NCBI GenBank assembly: GCA_963731625.1 | Contig: CAVSWH010000021.1 | Span: forward strand, 1-64,000 | Direction: 5' to 3' | DNA length: 64,000 nucleotides | Source: PALSA-555 sp963731625 | GTDB lineage: Bacteria > Actinomycetota > Acidimicrobiia > IMCC26256 > PALSA-555 | In this document: positions 8,345-16,785 of the stretch, in pieces | Numbering within the stretch: the first letter of the stretch is position 1 | Layout of the letters: every line of letters begins with the position of its first letter | Made by a program: the position numbers and the translations under genes | Notes under the pieces: generated by a model | What the model was told of the DNA's origin: nothing | The model's database searches: none | The model's input: only the letters and a program-made list of their open reading frames with translations

Positions 8345-9329
8345 GCGCTCCGGCCCGCGGGGGCAGCGACGCGAAGAACGACCACATCGTCTCGCTCGCG
8401 TCGAACTGGCGGCTGGTGCGCCCGACGACCCCCACCGGCAGGTACTGCTCGCCGCCCGGCCAGGTGTGGCCACCGCCGATCACGGAGTAGAGGACCACGG
8501 GGCCGCCCGGGCAGCGATAGGTGTCGGTGCGCGCCCGCGTGCCGTCCCGTACGACGACGGGCAGCGCCGCGGTCTCCGGCGGCGTGGTGCAGCCGTTCAC
8601 CTGCGCCCAGTGCGCGACGGTCGCGGGCGCGGAGAGTGTCGGGTTCCCGCCCGGGCCGCGCCCGCGCACGTGCCCGCCGCCGTAGGGGACGAGCGGGTCC
8701 GCGGTGCCCTGGATCTCGAGGACGGGCATCGGGACGGTCGGCGCGCACGTCTGGGCGATGGTCCCGATGAGCGTGGCCGCGACGGGCGCGATCCCGGCGA
8801 TGCGGGGGGCGAGCTGGCAGCCGAGGCGCTGGGTCATGAAGCCGCCGCTCGAGAGCCCGGTGGCGAACACCCGGGTCGGGTCGACGCCGTCCTGCGCGGC
8901 GAGCTGGTCGATGAGCGCGTCGACGAAGCCGACGTCGTCGACGCCCGCCGCGTCGGCCGGGGTGTCACCCTTCCCGCCCGCCCAGCTGTTCCCGACCCCC
9001 TGGGGATAGACGACGACGAAGCCGTGCGCGTCCGCGACCGCGTCGAGGCCGCTGATCCGGGCCATCCCGGCCGCGGTGCCGCCGCCGCCGTGGAAGGCGA
9101 GCACGACGGGCAGGCCCGGGTGGAACCCGGGCGGGCGGTGCACGAGATAGGTGCGGACCCGCCCCCCGACGGTGAGCTGGCGGGCCGCGTCACCCCCGCC
9201 GGCGCGGGGGGTCGTGGCGGAGGCCGTCCCGGTGGCCCACACCAGCGAGGACGCCAAGGCCAGCCCGGCGAGGCCGGACCGCCAGGGGCGGCGTGCCGGG
9301 GGCGGTGCGGTCGCCTGCCGGGATGCCAT
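8334..9329 (-). CDS. Secreted PHB depolymerase / feruloyl-esterase-like alpha/beta hydrolase (LpqC type)
   Basis: It is a 331-residue protein with a signal peptide (residues about 15-40, ending ATGTASA). It has the alpha/beta-hydrolase core of the poly(3-hydroxybutyrate) depolymerase family: oxyanion region LAFHGGGGTAAG, nucleophile elbow GLSSGG, acid loop IQGTADPLVPY and catalytic His in GGGHTWPGG. It probably hydrolyses extracellular polyesters or aryl esters; the substrate cannot be read from sequence. ATG 9329 is preceded by TTGACA, 17 bases, TACTAC and 6 bases, a textbook promoter for a leaderless message. It is divergent from a MarR gene whose likely operator covers this promoter. Confidence 0.85.
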   Translation of the reverse strand: MASRQATAPPPARRPWRSGLAGLALASSLVWATGTASATTPRAGGGDAARQLTVGGRVRTYLVHRPPGFHPGLPVVLAFHGGGGTAAGMARISGLDAVADAHGFVVVYPQGVGNSWAGGKGDTPADAAGVDDVGFVDALIDQLAAQDGVDPTRVFATGLSSGGFMTQRLGCQLAPRIAGIAPVAATLIGTIAQTCAPTVPMPVLEIQGTADPLVPYGGGHVRGRGPGGNPTLSAPATVAHWAQVNGCTTPPETAALPVVVRDGTRARTDTYRCPGGPVVLYSVIGGGHTWPGGEQYLPVGVVGRTSRQFDASETMWSFFASLPPRAGALSR

Positions 9330-9335
9330 GCCCCA

Positions 9336-9368
9336 GTAGTACAGTCGGTTGACTACATTGTCAAGGAG
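9336..9368. promoter_or_regulatory. Divergent control region: esterase promoter, MarR operator and marR ribosome site
   Basis: On the minus strand -35 TTGACA (9364-9359), 17 bases and -10 TACTAC (9341-9336) end six bases before the esterase ATG. The palindrome TTGAC-N6-GTCAA at 9349-9364 overlaps that -35 and ends next to the AAGGAG ribosome site of marR (9363-9368). A MarR dimer bound here would block both genes. Confidence 0.65.
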
Positions 9369-9378
9369 ATTGACTGAA

Positions 9379-9861
9379 ATGGCCGAGTCGAGCACCGCGC
9401 CGCCGGTGCGGGTCGGGGTCCTGGCCCGGCGCCTGATGCGGGGCCTCACCGAGCGAACCCGGAGGGAGCTGGCCCGGGCCGGCTTCGGCGACCTGCGCCC
9501 GATGCACCAGGTCGTGTTCGCGCTCCTGCGGGGCGGCGGTCGGCGGATCACCGACATGGCGGCCGACGCCCGGGTGACGAAGCAGGCGGTGACGCTGATG
9601 GTCGACCACCTCGAGGGCGGCGGCTACGTGGACCGCGCGCCCGATCCCGACGACAAGCGGGCGAAGCTCGTCGTGCTCACCGCGCGCGGGCGCGCCGCGG
9701 CCGCCGCGTCGGAGGCGATCGTCGAGGCGATCGACCGGGGCTTCGCCGAGCGCCTCGGCGCGGCGCGCCTCGACGAGCTGAAGGCCACCCTCTGGGAGCT
9801 CGTCGGGTCGCTCGAGCGCGCCCCGTCGCCTGTCCCGGGCGCCTCAGAGGGGACCGATTAG
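9379..9861 (+). CDS. MarR family transcriptional regulator
   Basis: It is a 160-residue winged-helix repressor: N-terminal dimer helix, recognition helix region ITDMAADARVTKQAVTLMV, and wing DRAPDPDDKRAKLVVLT, which is the typical MarR D-x-R-x3-L/V-x-LT pattern. Start ATG 9379 is chosen because AAGGAG lies ten bases upstream; an in-frame start at 9349 would lie inside the operator. It probably senses a small aromatic or lipophilic ligand and regulates the divergent esterase and itself. uppP begins ten bases downstream but has its own -10 element inside the marR stop region. Confidence 0.88.
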   Translation: MAESSTAPPVRVGVLARRLMRGLTERTRRELARAGFGDLRPMHQVVFALLRGGGRRITDMAADARVTKQAVTLMVDHLEGGGYVDRAPDPDDKRAKLVVLTARGRAAAAASEAIVEAIDRGFAERLGAARLDELKATLWELVGSLERAPSPVPGASEGTD

Positions 9862-9864
9862 CGT
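9859..9864 (+). promoter_or_regulatory. -10 element (TAGCGT) of uppP, leaderless spacing
   Basis: TAGCGT lies six bases before GTG 9871 and overlaps the marR stop codon. Spacing matches other leaderless candidates in this window; no clear -35. Confidence 0.45.
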
Positions 9865-9870
9865 TTCGGC

Positions 9871-10764
9871 GTGATCAGCTACGCGCAGGCGATCATCATC
9901 GGCCTGCTCCAGGGCGTGACCGAGCTGTTCCCGGTCTCGAGCCTCGGCCACTCGGTGATCGTGCCGGCGCTGCTCGGCTGGCACTCGGTCGTGAACGCCG
10001 AGTCGGCCAAGGAGGGCTTCTACCTCGCGTTCCTCGTCGGCCTCCACGTCGCGACCGCGCTCGCGCTGCTCTGGTACTTCCGGGCCGACTGGGCGCGCAT
10101 CATCGGCGGGTTCTTCCGGACGCTGCGGACTCGCCGGATCGAGACGAGCGACGAGCGGCTCGCCTGGCTGCTCGTCGTCGCGACGATCCCCGCCGGGATC
10201 ATGGGGCTGCTGCTCGAGCACGACCTCCGGACGGTCCTCGCCACCCCGGTCCTGGCGTCGATCCTGCTCACGGTGAACGGCGTGATCCTCCTCGTCGGCG
10301 AGCGGGTGCGGCGCCGCCAGGAGGTCCACGCGCTCGCGGTGGCGAAGGGCGTCACCGACGAGGGGAGCCGGCGCCTCGACACGATGGACTTCAAGGAGTC
10401 AGGGATCATCGGCCTGTCGCAGGTGTTCGCGCTCATGGCCGGGATCTCGCGCTCCGGGATCACGATGGTCGCCGGGCTGGTGCGGGGCCTCGACCACGAG
10501 GACGCCGCGAAGTTCTCGTTCCTGCTGGCGACGCCGATCATCCTCGCGGCGGGCGTGTACAAGATCCCCGACTTCGCCGGGGTGAACGGCAACCAGGTCC
10601 GGGGCCAGATCCTCGTCGGCAGCCTCTGCGCCGGCTTTACCGCCTACCTCGCGGTGCGGTTCCTCATGCGCTTCTTCGAGACGCGCACGCTCACCCCGTT
10701 CGCCGTCTACTGCCTCGTCGTCGGGGTCTCCACCGCCATCTACTTCGCGCTCACCTGGCCGTAG
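9871..10764 (+). CDS. uppP: Undecaprenyl-diphosphatase UppP/BacA
   Basis: The 297-residue polytopic membrane protein has both family signatures: QGVTELFPVSSLGH at residues 11-24 and GISRSGITMVAGL near 190. It removes a phosphate from undecaprenyl pyrophosphate on the outer face of the membrane, recycling the lipid carrier for peptidoglycan and other wall polymers, and its overproduction gives bacitracin resistance. About seven hydrophobic segments are visible. Length is normal for the family. The GTG start at 9871 follows the marR stop by nine bases. Confidence 0.95.
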   Translation: MISYAQAIIIGLLQGVTELFPVSSLGHSVIVPALLGWHSVVNAESAKEGFYLAFLVGLHVATALALLWYFRADWARIIGGFFRTLRTRRIETSDERLAWLLVVATIPAGIMGLLLEHDLRTVLATPVLASILLTVNGVILLVGERVRRRQEVHALAVAKGVTDEGSRRLDTMDFKESGIIGLSQVFALMAGISRSGITMVAGLVRGLDHEDAAKFSFLLATPIILAAGVYKIPDFAGVNGNQVRGQILVGSLCAGFTAYLAVRFLMRFFETRTLTPFAVYCLVVGVSTAIYFALTWP

Positions 10765-10785
10765 GCGGGCCTCGCCCGTCGCGGC

Positions 10786-12254
10786 TCAGAGGGCCTCGTG
10801 CGCCCGGTGGTCGTCGAGGCGGTCGGCCGGGCTCTTGCCGCTCCACTCGGCGTCGAAGCCCCAGTCGGGCTGCTTGGTCGCCGCGTGGAGGTCGAGGACG
10901 GCGCGCCCGTCGACGATGTCGAGGATCGGCACGATCGGCTCGGGTTCGACCCCGGCAAGCGTGCCCGTGACGTGGTCCTGGAAGCGGTCGAGGAACAGCT
11001 CGAGGACGCTGTCCACCACGTCGTGCTGCTGGTAGGCGAGGTTGCAGCGCGCGCTCTCGGTGACCCGGTCGAGCAGCCCGTCGAGGGATTCGAGGTCATC
11101 GTCGGTGCCCTCGGAGCGCACCACCTTGCGGAGCAGCTCGGAGATCGCGAAGCCGTCCTGCTTGCAGGGCGTGCACTGGCCGCAGGACTCGACGGCGAGG
11201 AAGCGCGACACGCCGGCGGCGACGGCGACGAGGTCGTCGCGGTCGTCGTAGAGGATGTAGCCGCCGGTGCCGAGCCCACTGCCGAGCGCCCGCATCGCCT
11301 CGTGGGACATCGGCGTGTCGAGCAGCTCGGCGGGCAGGATCGGGTTCGACACACCGGAGAGCGCGGCGGTGAAGCGGTGGCCTGCCTCGGCGCCGCCGCC
11401 GATCGTCTCGATCACCTCCCGCAGCGGCGTGCCCATCGGGAACTCGGCGACGCCGTGACGCTGGGTGCGGCCGGTGATCGTGCACACGATCGTCCCGGGC
11501 GACTGCTCCGTGCCGGCCGCGCGGAACCAGTCGGCGCCGTTGACGCAGATGCCGGGCACGTTGGCGTACGTCTCGACGTTGCTCGCCAGCGTCGGCGGCG
11601 CGACCAATTCGCCGCCCTTCGCCGCCATCTCGACGTGGGCGGCGGACGCGCTGTTCGCCGTGACGTCGCCGGGGTGCTCGACGACCTCCTCGACCCCGCG
11701 CCGGTAGGGGGCGCGATGCGGGGGAACGGGTAGCGGCCGTCGATCGTCTCGAGCAGCGCCGTCTCCTCGCCGTAGAGGTACTCGCTCGGGCCGGCGAAGA
11801 CGGAGACGGCGAGCCCCTCGGCCCAGCCGGCGGCGCGGGCCTCCTCGAGGGCCCGCTGCATCCGCGGGACCTCCTGGGTGAAGGTGCGCTTCATCCCGAT
11901 CACGACGCGGTCGGCGCCGACGGCGCGCGCCGCGACGAGCGCGCCCTCGAGCAGGTGGTACGGGTTGGCGCGGATGATCGCCCGGTCCTTGAACGAGCCC
12001 GGCTCCCCTTCGGCCGCGTTCACCACCACCGCGGCGGGGAAGAGGGGCGACTCCATCGACGCGACGGTGCGCCACTTGCGACCCGCGGAGAACCCGGCGC
12101 CGCCTCGCCCGCCGATCCCGGACGCCTCGACGATGTCGATGATCTCGCCGGGGTCGCGCCGGCACGCCTCGAGCGCCTGACCGCCACCCGCGGCGCGGTA
12201 GTCGTCGAGGGACTCGACCGGCGTCGTGGCCAGCACCCGGTTCAGCGTCGGCAC
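10786..12254 (-). pseudogene. NuoF-like NADH dehydrogenase flavoprotein subunit, one-base frameshift
   Basis: Read across one frameshift, this gives about 489 residues of a NuoF/SLBB-family protein. The FMN/NADH site GRGGAGFSAGRKW and NAAEGEPGSFKDR are in the upstream frame. After the shift come SLBB (VAEFPMGTPLREV) and the 4Fe-4S ligands ESCGQCTPCKQ. The shift is at 11707-11711, where a run of five G (C on the coding strand) should be six to read IAPPYRRGVEE. All motifs are intact, so a sequencing or assembly slip is likelier than true loss. No other nuo genes are nearby, so the protein may serve a different electron-transfer partner such as a formate dehydrogenase or hydrogenase-like complex. 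Start GTG 12254 has a CAGACT box seven bases upstream. Confidence 0.82.
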
Positions 12255-12310
12255 GCGCGGCAGTCTGTCACGCGAGCCGCGCCACGCCCGGGCCCGGGCC
12301 GGCGACCCGG

Positions 12311-12316
12311 TAGGTT
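12311..12316 (+). promoter_or_regulatory. -10 element (TAGGTT) of the AMP-ligase gene
   Basis: TAGGTT lies seven bases before GTG 12324, consistent with a leaderless transcript. No consensus -35 is visible in the GC-rich upstream sequence. Confidence 0.45.
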
Positions 12317-12323
12317 CACGATC

Positions 12324-13892
12324 GTGCCGACGGTCACGGGGGCGCGCACGCTCTGGGAGCTCATCGAGCGGCGCGCCGCGGCGTCGCCCGAGCACCCGAT
12401 GCTCATCGACGAGGCGGACCGCACGCTCACGTTCGGCGCGTACCGCGACCGAGCCGAGCGCGTCGCCGCCGGCCTCGCGGCGCGGGGCGTCACCGAGGGG
12501 ACGCCGGTGTCCTGGCAGCTGCCGACCCGGATCGACACGGTCGTGCTCTCGGGTGCGCTGTGTCGCCTCGGCGCGGTGCAGAACCCGATCATCCACCTCT
12601 ACCGCGACCGCGAAGTCGGCTTCGCGCTGCGCCAGACCCGGGCGCGGCGCTTCTGCATCCCCGGCGAGTTCCGCGGCTTCGACTACCGCGAGCTCGCGGC
12701 ACGCGTGACCGAGGGGATGGACGACCCGCCCGCGATCGACGTCGTCGACGACGGGCTCCCCGACGCCGACCCGGCCGGTCTGCCCGCGGCGCCCGTCGTC
12801 CACGGCGAGGTGCCGGTGCGCTGGATCTACTACACGTCGGGCAGCACGGCCGACCCGAAGGGGGTGTGCCACACCGACGGGTCGCTGCTCGCCGGCGGGT
12901 GGGGCCTCGCCGTCGCGCTCGACCTGTCACCCGAGGACGTCGGCTCGGTCGCGTTCCCGTACGCGCACATCGGCGGCCCCGACTACCTCGTCGCCATGCT
13001 CTCGCTCGGTGTCCCTGCCGTGCTCCTCGAGGCGTTCGTCCCGTCGGAGGCCCTCGCCGTGTTCCGCCGCCACGGCGTCACGATGGTCGGCGGCAGCACC
13101 GCGTTCTACCAGGCCTTCCTCGCCGAGCAGCGCAAGCACCCGGACGAACCGATCCTCCCGACGCTGCGCCTCATGTCGGGCGGCGGGGCCCCGAAGCCGC
13201 CCGAGCTGCACTACGAGGTGCAGCGCGAGATCGGCGGGCGCGGCATCGCCCACGGCTACGGGATGACCGAGGTGCCGATGATCGCCCAGGGCTCCCCCCA
13301 CGACACCGACGAGCAGCTGGCGCACACCGACGGGAAGCCGGTCGTCGACTGCGAGGTGCGCATCGTGGGCCTCGACGGCGCGCCGGCCGGCCCCGACGCG
13401 GAGGGCGAGATCCGCGTCCGGGGCCCGATGGTGTTCCGCGGCTACACCGATCCGGCGCTCACCGCCGAGGCGTTCGACGCCGACGGGTTCTTCCGCACCG
13501 GCGACCTCGGGAAGCTGCGGGCCGACGGCCACGTCGTGGTGACCGGCCGGCTGAAGGACGTGATCGTCCGCAAGGGCGAGAACATCAGCGCGAAGGAGAT
13601 CGAGGACCTCCTCTACACGCACCCGAAGGTGCAGGACGTCGCGGTGATCGGCCTGCCCGACCCGGCGCGCGGCGAGCGGGTCTGCGCCGTCGTGCTCACC
13701 GTCGCGGGCGCCGAGCCGCTCGCCTTCGACGAGCTCACCGCGTTCTGTCGCGACGCCGGGCTCATGACCCAGAAGATCCCCGAGCAGCTCGAGCTGCGCG
13801 ACGACATGCCCCGCGCCGCCACCGGCAAGATCGTGAAGACGAAGCTGCGCGACGAGTACGCCGCGGCGCCCTGGACGCCTAGCGGCGGGTGA
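12324..13892 (+). CDS. AMP-dependent acyl-CoA synthetase/ligase
   Basis: The 522-residue ANL-family enzyme activates a carboxylic acid to acyl-AMP and then to acyl-CoA. The P-loop-like motif is YYTSGSTADPKG (about residues 171-182), followed by HGYGMTEVPM (A5), FFRTGDLGKL (A7 with Asp) and GRLKDVIVRKGENIS (A8 hinge). The C-terminal lysine is in PRAATGKIVKTKL. The substrate is not evident; the fold resembles cyclohexanecarboxylate- or medium-chain-CoA ligases. It converges with, and overlaps by 14 bases, an amidohydrolase gene that could supply or use a ring-derived acid, but that link is only positional. Start GTG 12324 is supported by the -10 seven bases upstream. Confidence 0.9.
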   Translation: MPTVTGARTLWELIERRAAASPEHPMLIDEADRTLTFGAYRDRAERVAAGLAARGVTEGTPVSWQLPTRIDTVVLSGALCRLGAVQNPIIHLYRDREVGFALRQTRARRFCIPGEFRGFDYRELAARVTEGMDDPPAIDVVDDGLPDADPAGLPAAPVVHGEVPVRWIYYTSGSTADPKGVCHTDGSLLAGGWGLAVALDLSPEDVGSVAFPYAHIGGPDYLVAMLSLGVPAVLLEAFVPSEALAVFRRHGVTMVGGSTAFYQAFLAEQRKHPDEPILPTLRLMSGGGAPKPPELHYEVQREIGGRGIAHGYGMTEVPMIAQGSPHDTDEQLAHTDGKPVVDCEVRIVGLDGAPAGPDAEGEIRVRGPMVFRGYTDPALTAEAFDADGFFRTGDLGKLRADGHVVVTGRLKDVIVRKGENISAKEIEDLLYTHPKVQDVAVIGLPDPARGERVCAVVLTVAGAEPLAFDELTAFCRDAGLMTQKIPEQLELRDDMPRAATGKIVKTKLRDEYAAAPWTPSGG

Positions 13893-15066
13893 ACGCCGGG
13901 CTCGCCGAGTCGGGCGGGACCTCGTCGAGCGCGACCTGCACCTCGTCGACGCGAGGCCCGACGCGCGCCCCGATCGGCGCGAGCGCGTCGACGTCGAAGC
14001 CGTAGAGCGCGGCGACGTTCTCGCTCGTCACCTGGCGCACCTCGGCCGGGTCCCAGTCGGCGAACGCCCGGCGCAGACCCGCGGTGGTGTGCGGGTAGGT
14101 GCTCTCGTGGTGCGGATAGTCGCTGCCCCACATCACCCGGTCGAGCCCGACGCGCCGCATCGCCTGCGCCTCGGAGGGGCTCGGGAAGCTCACGCCGACG
14201 TAGCAGTTGCGGGCGAAGTACTCGCTCGGGGTGAGCTGGAGGCGCTCCTCCTCGGTGTACTTCAGCTCCCCGATGCGCCCCGAGGCCATCTGGGCGTGGA
14301 AGCCGTCGAGCATGCGCAGCGTGTCGGGGATCCACGCGCAGCCCGACTCGGTGAGCACGAGGCGCAGCCTCGGGTGCTTCGCGAAGACGCCGCCCATGAT
14401 GAGCTGCCACAGCGGCCGGTGCGAGAACCAGGTCGTCTCGACGATCCACATCACGCCGGCGGCGGCCGAGCGCCCGTAGTCCGGGGAGCCCTGCCCCGAG
14501 TGGTGGGTGATCGGCACGTCGAGGTCCTCGCACGCCGACCACAGCGGGTCGTACACCGGGTCGTAGTAGGGGGGCTGGTCGGTGTCGTCCGGGTTGCCGG
14601 GCAGCAGCACGCTCGCCAGCCCGTGCTCCCGTGCCCAGCGGACGTCGGCGACCGCGTCGTCCACGTCGTTCACGAACAGCTGGGCGACCCCGGCGCGCCG
14701 GCCGGGGGCCTCGGCGCAGAAGTCGACGAGCCAGCGGTTGTGCGCCCGGATCCCGGCGAGGCGACGCGGGTAGGCGTCGGCGCCCGGCGGGCGGGCGATC
14801 ACCGCGCCCGTCGGGAAGAACGGCGGGACGGTGTTGGGGAACAGCACCTCGCCGACGACGCCGTCGGCCTCGAGCTCGCGCTCGCGCCGCTCGGTGTCCC
14901 AGTTGCGGGTCCGCCCGCCGGCCTGGAGGTCCCGGAAGGGGTTCGAGTACTTGCCCCGCCACGCGTCGAAGTCCTCGAGCCACTCGGGGTCGAGATAGTC
15001 GCGGTAGGCGTCCATCGACGCGCCGGCGTGGCAGTCGGCGGACAGCAGGAGGTAGCGGTCGTCCAT
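13879..15066 (-). CDS. Amidohydrolase-family metal hydrolase/decarboxylase (ACMSD-like), gene A
   Basis: It is a 395-residue TIM-barrel amidohydrolase_2 protein. It has the N-terminal metal-like motif LLLSADCHAG (D-x-H instead of the usual H-x-H), the barrel histidines in ITHHSGQGSP, and late Asp/His in WGSDYPHHESTYPHT. The family includes aminocarboxymuconate-semialdehyde decarboxylase and related ring-fission decarboxylases, so decarboxylation or hydrolysis of an aromatic-derived acid is a reasonable guess. ATG 15066 is preferred over an upstream start at 15117 because it lies two bases after the stop of gene B, giving a tight two-gene operon, and MDDRYLLLSADCH is the conserved start. Confidence 0.85.
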   Translation of the reverse strand: MDDRYLLLSADCHAGASMDAYRDYLDPEWLEDFDAWRGKYSNPFRDLQAGGRTRNWDTERRERELEADGVVGEVLFPNTVPPFFPTGAVIARPPGADAYPRRLAGIRAHNRWLVDFCAEAPGRRAGVAQLFVNDVDDAVADVRWAREHGLASVLLPGNPDDTDQPPYYDPVYDPLWSACEDLDVPITHHSGQGSPDYGRSAAAGVMWIVETTWFSHRPLWQLIMGGVFAKHPRLRLVLTESGCAWIPDTLRMLDGFHAQMASGRIGELKYTEEERLQLTPSEYFARNCYVGVSFPSPSEAQAMRRVGLDRVMWGSDYPHHESTYPHTTAGLRRAFADWDPAEVRQVTSENVAALYGFDVDALAPIGARVGPRVDEVQVALDEVPPDSASPAFTRR

Positions 15067-15068
15067 CG

Positions 15069-15929
15069 CTACAGCTGGAACACCCGGCGGGCGTTGCCGC
15101 GAAGGAACGGCTCCCACACGTGGTCGCGCAGCGGCACGTGCGGCAGCTCGTCGAAGATGCGCTCGAGCGAGAGCCCCATCGGGTAGTAGCCGGCGTACAT
15201 CACCTTGTCAGTGCCTCGGGTGTTCGCGTAGTCGATGACCGCCTTCGGGTAGTACTTGGGCGCGAACGCCGACGTCATGTAGTGCAGGCCGGGCCACTTC
15301 AGCATCAGCTTCACCGCGAGCTCCTCCCACGGCTCGGCACCGTGGCGCATCACGATGCGCAGCTCGGGGAAGTCGTAGCAGACCCGGTCGAAGCGCATGA
15401 CGTGCTGGCAGTCGGACGGGAAGCGCGGCCCGGCGATCCCCGCGTTCACGACGACCGCCAGGTCGAGGTCGACGCACGCCGCGTAGAGCGCGTACGCCTT
15501 CGGGTCGTCGACCGGCACCTGGGGCATGCACCCGGCGGGGAAGAACGTGACCGCCTTGAGATCGTGGTCGGCCCGCGCGGCGCGCACCTTGCGGATCGCC
15601 CCCATCACGTCGTTGGGATCGACCTCGAGGGTCAGCGCGACGCGCGTCGGGTCCCGCCGCTGGCCCTCGAGCGCGTCGGGGGACAGGCCGAAGAGGCCGG
15701 TCTCGACGTTGAAGCGGTCCATCTCGGCGAACGTGACCCCGATCGGGTCCTCCTCCTCGGCCGCGGCCTCCGGGACCTCCTTGAACATGTACTCCGCGGG
15801 GAAGGCGAACTCCTCCTTCGACTCGCGGTCCTTCGCGGCGCGCCGCAGCCGCGCGTACACCTGGTCACGGTTCCGGATCGGGAAGCCGATCATGCCGTCG
15901 ACGACCCCGACCCCGGTCGGATAGGCCAC
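15069..15929 (-). CDS. Amidohydrolase-family protein, gene B
   Basis: It is a 286-residue amidohydrolase_2 protein starting VGVVDGMIGFPI, with barrel segments LTLEVDPND, KAVTFFPAGC, VVVNAGIAGP, IVMRHGAEPWEEL, MYAGYYPMGLSLER and a C-terminal GNARRVFQL typical of this family (last helix N-A-x-R-x-F). The usual N-terminal H-x-H metal pair is replaced by DGMIGF, and the later Asp is not obvious, so metal-dependent catalysis is uncertain. It may be a regulatory or divergent partner of gene A. The two genes are separated by two bases. GTG 15929 has TACGAT exactly six bases upstream. Confidence 0.8.
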   Translation of the reverse strand: MAYPTGVGVVDGMIGFPIRNRDQVYARLRRAAKDRESKEEFAFPAEYMFKEVPEAAAEEEDPIGVTFAEMDRFNVETGLFGLSPDALEGQRRDPTRVALTLEVDPNDVMGAIRKVRAARADHDLKAVTFFPAGCMPQVPVDDPKAYALYAACVDLDLAVVVNAGIAGPRFPSDCQHVMRFDRVCYDFPELRIVMRHGAEPWEELAVKLMLKWPGLHYMTSAFAPKYYPKAVIDYANTRGTDKVMYAGYYPMGLSLERIFDELPHVPLRDHVWEPFLRGNARRVFQL

Positions 15930-15935
15930 GCCCGG

Positions 15936-15941
15936 ATCGTA
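15936..15941 (-). promoter_or_regulatory. -10 element (TACGAT) of the amidohydrolase operon
   Basis: On the minus strand TACGAT ends six bases before GTG 15929, the spacing expected for a leaderless message. Confidence 0.5.
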
Positions 15942-15971
15942 GGTCGGTCCGGCGCCGTGCCCGCCGGGTGA

Positions 15972-16373
15972 CTAGCGGGGCTTGAAGTCGAGCGACGCCG
16001 AGTTGATGCAGTAGCGCTGGCCGGTCAGCCCCGGCCCGTCGTCGAAGACGTGGCCGAGGTGCCCGCCGCAGCGGCGGCACACCACCTCGGTGCGGCGCAT
16101 GAGGTGGGAGTGGTCGGGGCGCAGCTCGACCGCCTCGGCGACCATCGGCTCGGTGAAGCTCGGCCAGCCGGTGCCCGACTCGAACTTGGTGTTCGCGTCA
16201 AAGAGCTCGGCGCCGCACCCGCCGCAGCGGTACACGCCGTCGTCGTGGCGGTCCCAGTACTCGCCGGTGAACGCCGGCTCGGTCCCCGCCTTGCGCAGCA
16301 CCGCGTAGCGCTCGGGCGTGAGCTCGTCACGCCACTCCGCGTCGGTCCGCTCGACCGTGTCCTCGTCGCTCAT
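15972..16373 (-). CDS. msrB: Peptide-methionine (R)-S-oxide reductase MsrB
   Basis: The 133-residue SelR-domain protein reduces methionine-R-sulfoxide in proteins. It has two zinc CxxC pairs, CGGCG (residues about 48-52) and CRRCGGHLGHVF (about 97-108), the substrate loop SGTGWPSF, and catalytic RYCINSASLDF near the C-terminus with Cys as nucleophile. ATG 16373 overlaps the ridA stop as ATGA, so it is translationally coupled and is the last gene of the gnd-zwf-kinase-ridA-msrB operon. Placing a thioredoxin-dependent repair enzyme with the NADPH-producing genes fits an oxidative-stress role (inference). Confidence 0.95.
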   Translation of the reverse strand: MSDEDTVERTDAEWRDELTPERYAVLRKAGTEPAFTGEYWDRHDDGVYRCGGCGAELFDANTKFESGTGWPSFTEPMVAEAVELRPDHSHLMRRTEVVCRRCGGHLGHVFDDGPGLTGQRYCINSASLDFKPR

Positions 16374-16768
16374 GTCGCCTCCCGCTGGTAGGCCAGCACC
16401 TCGAACTCGACGAGCAGCCCCAAGGGGAGCCACGCCACCCCGACGGTCGTGCGCGCGGGGCGGTGCTCGCCGACGTGCTCGAGGTACAGCGCGCCGAGGG
16501 CCGGCATCATTCCCGGGTCGGGGGTCGCGAGGAAGGTCGTGACCCGGGCGACGTCAGCCCAGCCGAGGCCGCAGTCGCCGAGGATCGCCTCGACGTTGCG
16601 CAGCGCCTGCTCGGCCTGCTCGAGCAGCCCGCCGGCCGGCGGCTCGCCGGTCGCGGGGTCCACGCCGACCTGGCCGGCGAGGACCACCCAGTCGCCGGCC
16701 CGCACGGCGCCCGAGTAGGGGCCGGCGACCCAGGGCTGGCTCGGGGTGGGGATCGGGGTGACGGGCAT
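16370..16768 (-). CDS. RidA/YjgF family protein (enamine/imine deaminase-like)
   Basis: It is a 132-residue RidA-fold protein starting PVTPIPTPSQPWVAGPYSGAV, with the VLAGQVGVDP strand, a central helix LLEQAEQALRNVEAIL, the WADVARVTTFLA segment and the C-terminal PARTTVGVAWLPLG, where the subfamily arginine that binds the substrate carboxylate is present (ARTTVGV). RidA proteins hydrolyse reactive 2-aminoacrylate-type enamines. ATG 16768 follows an AGGAGG ribosome site; the kinase stop is 17 bases upstream. It overlaps msrB by four bases. Confidence 0.9.
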   Translation of the reverse strand: MPVTPIPTPSQPWVAGPYSGAVRAGDWVVLAGQVGVDPATGEPPAGGLLEQAEQALRNVEAILGDCGLGWADVARVTTFLATPDPGMMPALGALYLEHVGEHRPARTTVGVAWLPLGLLVEFEVLAYQREAT

Positions 16769-16785
16769 CGCGTCCTCCTGGGCGC

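Noticed and set aside
6641..8473. Long open frames opposite and alongside the beta-helix gene (about 600 codons each)
   Set aside because: They are low-complexity Arg/Gly/Ala shadows caused by high GC third positions of the real gene.
10786..12254. Part of a respiratory complex I operon
   Set aside because: No nuoE, nuoG or other nuo genes are near; both neighbours are unrelated and on the other strand or convergent.
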